Below, piece by piece: positions 5,294 through 6,627 of a DNA stretch of 6,627 nt. This DNA comes from Spirosoma fluviale (GTDB lineage: Bacteria; Bacteroidota; Bacteroidia; Cytophagales; Spirosomataceae), in contig CAMDSI010000121.1 of assembly GCA_945906915.1 (NCBI GenBank), positions 1 through 6,627 on the forward strand, given 5' to 3'. Under the pieces are notes generated by a model that saw only the letters and a list, made by a program, of their open reading frames with translations, was not told the origin of the DNA and did not search any database. Each line of letters opens with the position of its first letter. The first letter of the stretch is position 1. Both the position numbers and the translations under genes were made by a program.

Positions 5294-6529
5294 ATGTCTG
5301 AAATAGCTTTAGTAAACAGCCCTAATGTAGGATTAGATAAAACACAAAAAGGGGGACCTTATGTGAATGAATTATCTACGTTAAACTTAGGTCCCACGCA
5401 CCCAGCGACGCACGGTATCTTCCAAAACATCTTAACGATGGATGGAGAAACCATCGTAGACGCGGAGCAAACGGTGGGTTATATCCACCGGGCCTTTGAG
5501 AAAATCGCAGAACGTCGTCCTTTTTATCAAATCACGACTTTAACTGACCGCATGAACTATTGTTCAGCTCCGATTAACAACATGGGCTGGCACATGACGG
5601 TAGAGAAATTGTTAGGTATCGAAGTTCCTAAGCGCGCGCAATACATGCGAGTAATCATGATGGAACTGGCGCGTCTAACGGATCACATTGTTTGTAATTC
5701 CATCTTAGCGGTAGACACCGGAGCCTTAACGGGTTTCTTGTATGTATACCAATGGAGAGAGTTCATCTACGAAATTTACGAGGAGATGTGCGGTGCACGT
5801 CTTACAACGAATATGGGTCGTTTCGGTGGTATGGAGCGTGATTTTACGCCGGTAGCCATCGAGAAAATCCAAAAATTATTAAAAGAACTTCCGGCTGCGT
5901 TAAAGGAATTCGAAGGCTTGGTGATGCGTAACCGTATCTTCATGGACCGTACCCAAAACGTGGGTGGAATTTCAGCTGAGCGTGCGTTAAACTACGGATT
6001 TACAGGTCCTAACTTGCGTGCCGCTGGGGTGGATTACGATGTTCGTTCAATGAACCCGTATTCATCTTACGAAGATTTTGAATTCGATGTGCCGGTAGGA
6101 ACGAAAGGAGATACCTACGATCGTTTCTTAGTACGTGAAGAGGAGATGTGGCAAAGTTTGCGCATCATCCAACAAGCGATGGACAACCTTCCTGAAGGTC
6201 CATACCACGCAGATGCACCGCATTATTATTTACCAGATAAACAAGACGTCTACCACAACATGGAGGCTTTGATCTACCACTTCAAAATTGTGATGGGAGA
6301 GATCGATGCACCGGTGGGTGAGGTTTACCATTCAGTAGAAGGCGGAAACGGAGAATTAGGTTTCCACTTGGTTTCTGATGGAGGTCGTACTCCTTACCGT
6401 TTGAAATTCCGTCGTCCCGGATTTATATATTACCAGGCTTTCCCAGAGATGATCAAGGGGACCACCCTTTCAGATGCGATCGTAACGATGTCATCGATGA
6501 ATGTAATTGCAGGAGAGTTAGATACTTAA
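5294..6529 (+). CDS. nuoD: NADH-quinone oxidoreductase subunit D
   Basis: NuoD (49-kDa subunit), which descends from the large subunit of NiFe hydrogenases, forms most of the quinone-binding pocket with NuoB. The 411 residues start with a short extension (about 1-28) before LNLGPTHPATHG (30-41). His40 in that motif and Tyr89 in DRMNY (85-89) correspond to the quinone head-group ligands known from Thermus Nqo4. Further signatures are GYIHRAFEKIAERRPF (62-77), NNMGWHMTVEKLLG, MGRFGGMERDF and, near the C-terminus, GELGFHLVSDGGRTPYRLKF followed by RRPGFIYYQAF. The gene is complete and separate from nuoC, and nuoE follows after 3 bases. The downstream end IAGELDT replaces the more familiar FGEVDR ending, which is a conservative difference. 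Confidence 0.97.
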   Translation: MSEIALVNSPNVGLDKTQKGGPYVNELSTLNLGPTHPATHGIFQNILTMDGETIVDAEQTVGYIHRAFEKIAERRPFYQITTLTDRMNYCSAPINNMGWHMTVEKLLGIEVPKRAQYMRVIMMELARLTDHIVCNSILAVDTGALTGFLYVYQWREFIYEIYEEMCGARLTTNMGRFGGMERDFTPVAIEKIQKLLKELPAALKEFEGLVMRNRIFMDRTQNVGGISAERALNYGFTGPNLRAAGVDYDVRSMNPYSSYEDFEFDVPVGTKGDTYDRFLVREEEMWQSLRIIQQAMDNLPEGPYHADAPHYYLPDKQDVYHNMEALIYHFKIVMGEIDAPVGEVYHSVEGGNGELGFHLVSDGGRTPYRLKFRRPGFIYYQAFPEMIKGTTLSDAIVTMSSMNVIAGELDT

Positions 6530-6532
6530 GAC

Positions 6533-6627
6533 ATGAGCAAGATTGTTTTCCCAGCAGAAACGCTGGAATTAGTGAAAAAAATTATCGCCCGCTATCCGGA
6601 AGGAAAGCAGAAGTCGGCTATTTTGCC
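6533..6627 (+). CDS. nuoE: NADH-quinone oxidoreductase subunit E, N-terminal fragment (cut by window end)
   Basis: An open frame begins with ATG 3 bases after the nuoD stop and runs off the window after 31 full codons. The visible residues include the segment IIARYPEGKQKSAIL (about 17-31), which is typical of the NuoE/24-kDa N-terminus (an Ile/Tyr-Pro-x-Gly-Lys-x-x-Ser-Ala pattern). NuoE holds the [2Fe-2S] cluster N1a in the NADH dehydrogenase module, but its cysteines would lie beyond the window. Position in the nuo operon after nuoD supports the call. Confidence 0.85.
   Translation, partial: MSKIVFPAETLELVKKIIARYPEGKQKSAIL

Overview
The window looks like chromosomal DNA from a member of the Bacteroidota, probably of the Cytophagales type. 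The evidence is Bacteroidota-style promoter elements (TAnnTTTG at -7, with a TTG about 20 bp upstream in the best case), the near absence of Shine-Dalgarno sequences, separate nuoC and nuoD genes, and a free-standing four-helix-bundle (S23/23S-IVP) gene. The genus cannot be named from the sequence alone.

Layout. Positions 1-546 (minus) hold the engB/ysxC GTPase gene, whose C-terminal end runs off the window. Positions 584-1147 form a compact foreign-looking cassette: a 12-unit heptamer array, an AT-rich (about 31% GC) S23-family gene at 753-1103, and a 6-unit array of the same heptamer in inverted orientation. The cassette sits between the divergent promoters of engB and hemE. hemE (1189-2217, plus) and guaB (2246-3715, minus) converge on one bidirectional terminator whose T-tract contains the guaB stop codon. 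guaB has a structured-looking leader that ends next to its start codon. Diverging from guaB is the start of a complex I operon, nuoA-nuoB-nuoC-nuoD-nuoE (3868 to the end). Its junctions are a 1-base overlap (nuoA/nuoB) or gaps of 2, 9 and 3 bases, and nuoE is cut by the window edge.

How the genes work together. engB (large-subunit ribosome assembly), hemE (haem synthesis), guaB (guanine nucleotide synthesis) and nuo (respiratory NADH dehydrogenase) are ordinary housekeeping genes that are merely neighbours. Only the nuo genes form one functional unit. The unusual part is the repeat-flanked S23 cassette. Its two arrays match at 41 of 42 positions in inverted orientation and enclose a single small ORF, like the stem-enclosed ORF of 23S rRNA intervening sequences, but here outside any rRNA gene. 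It is the best candidate in the window for an under-described mobile or repeat-associated element.
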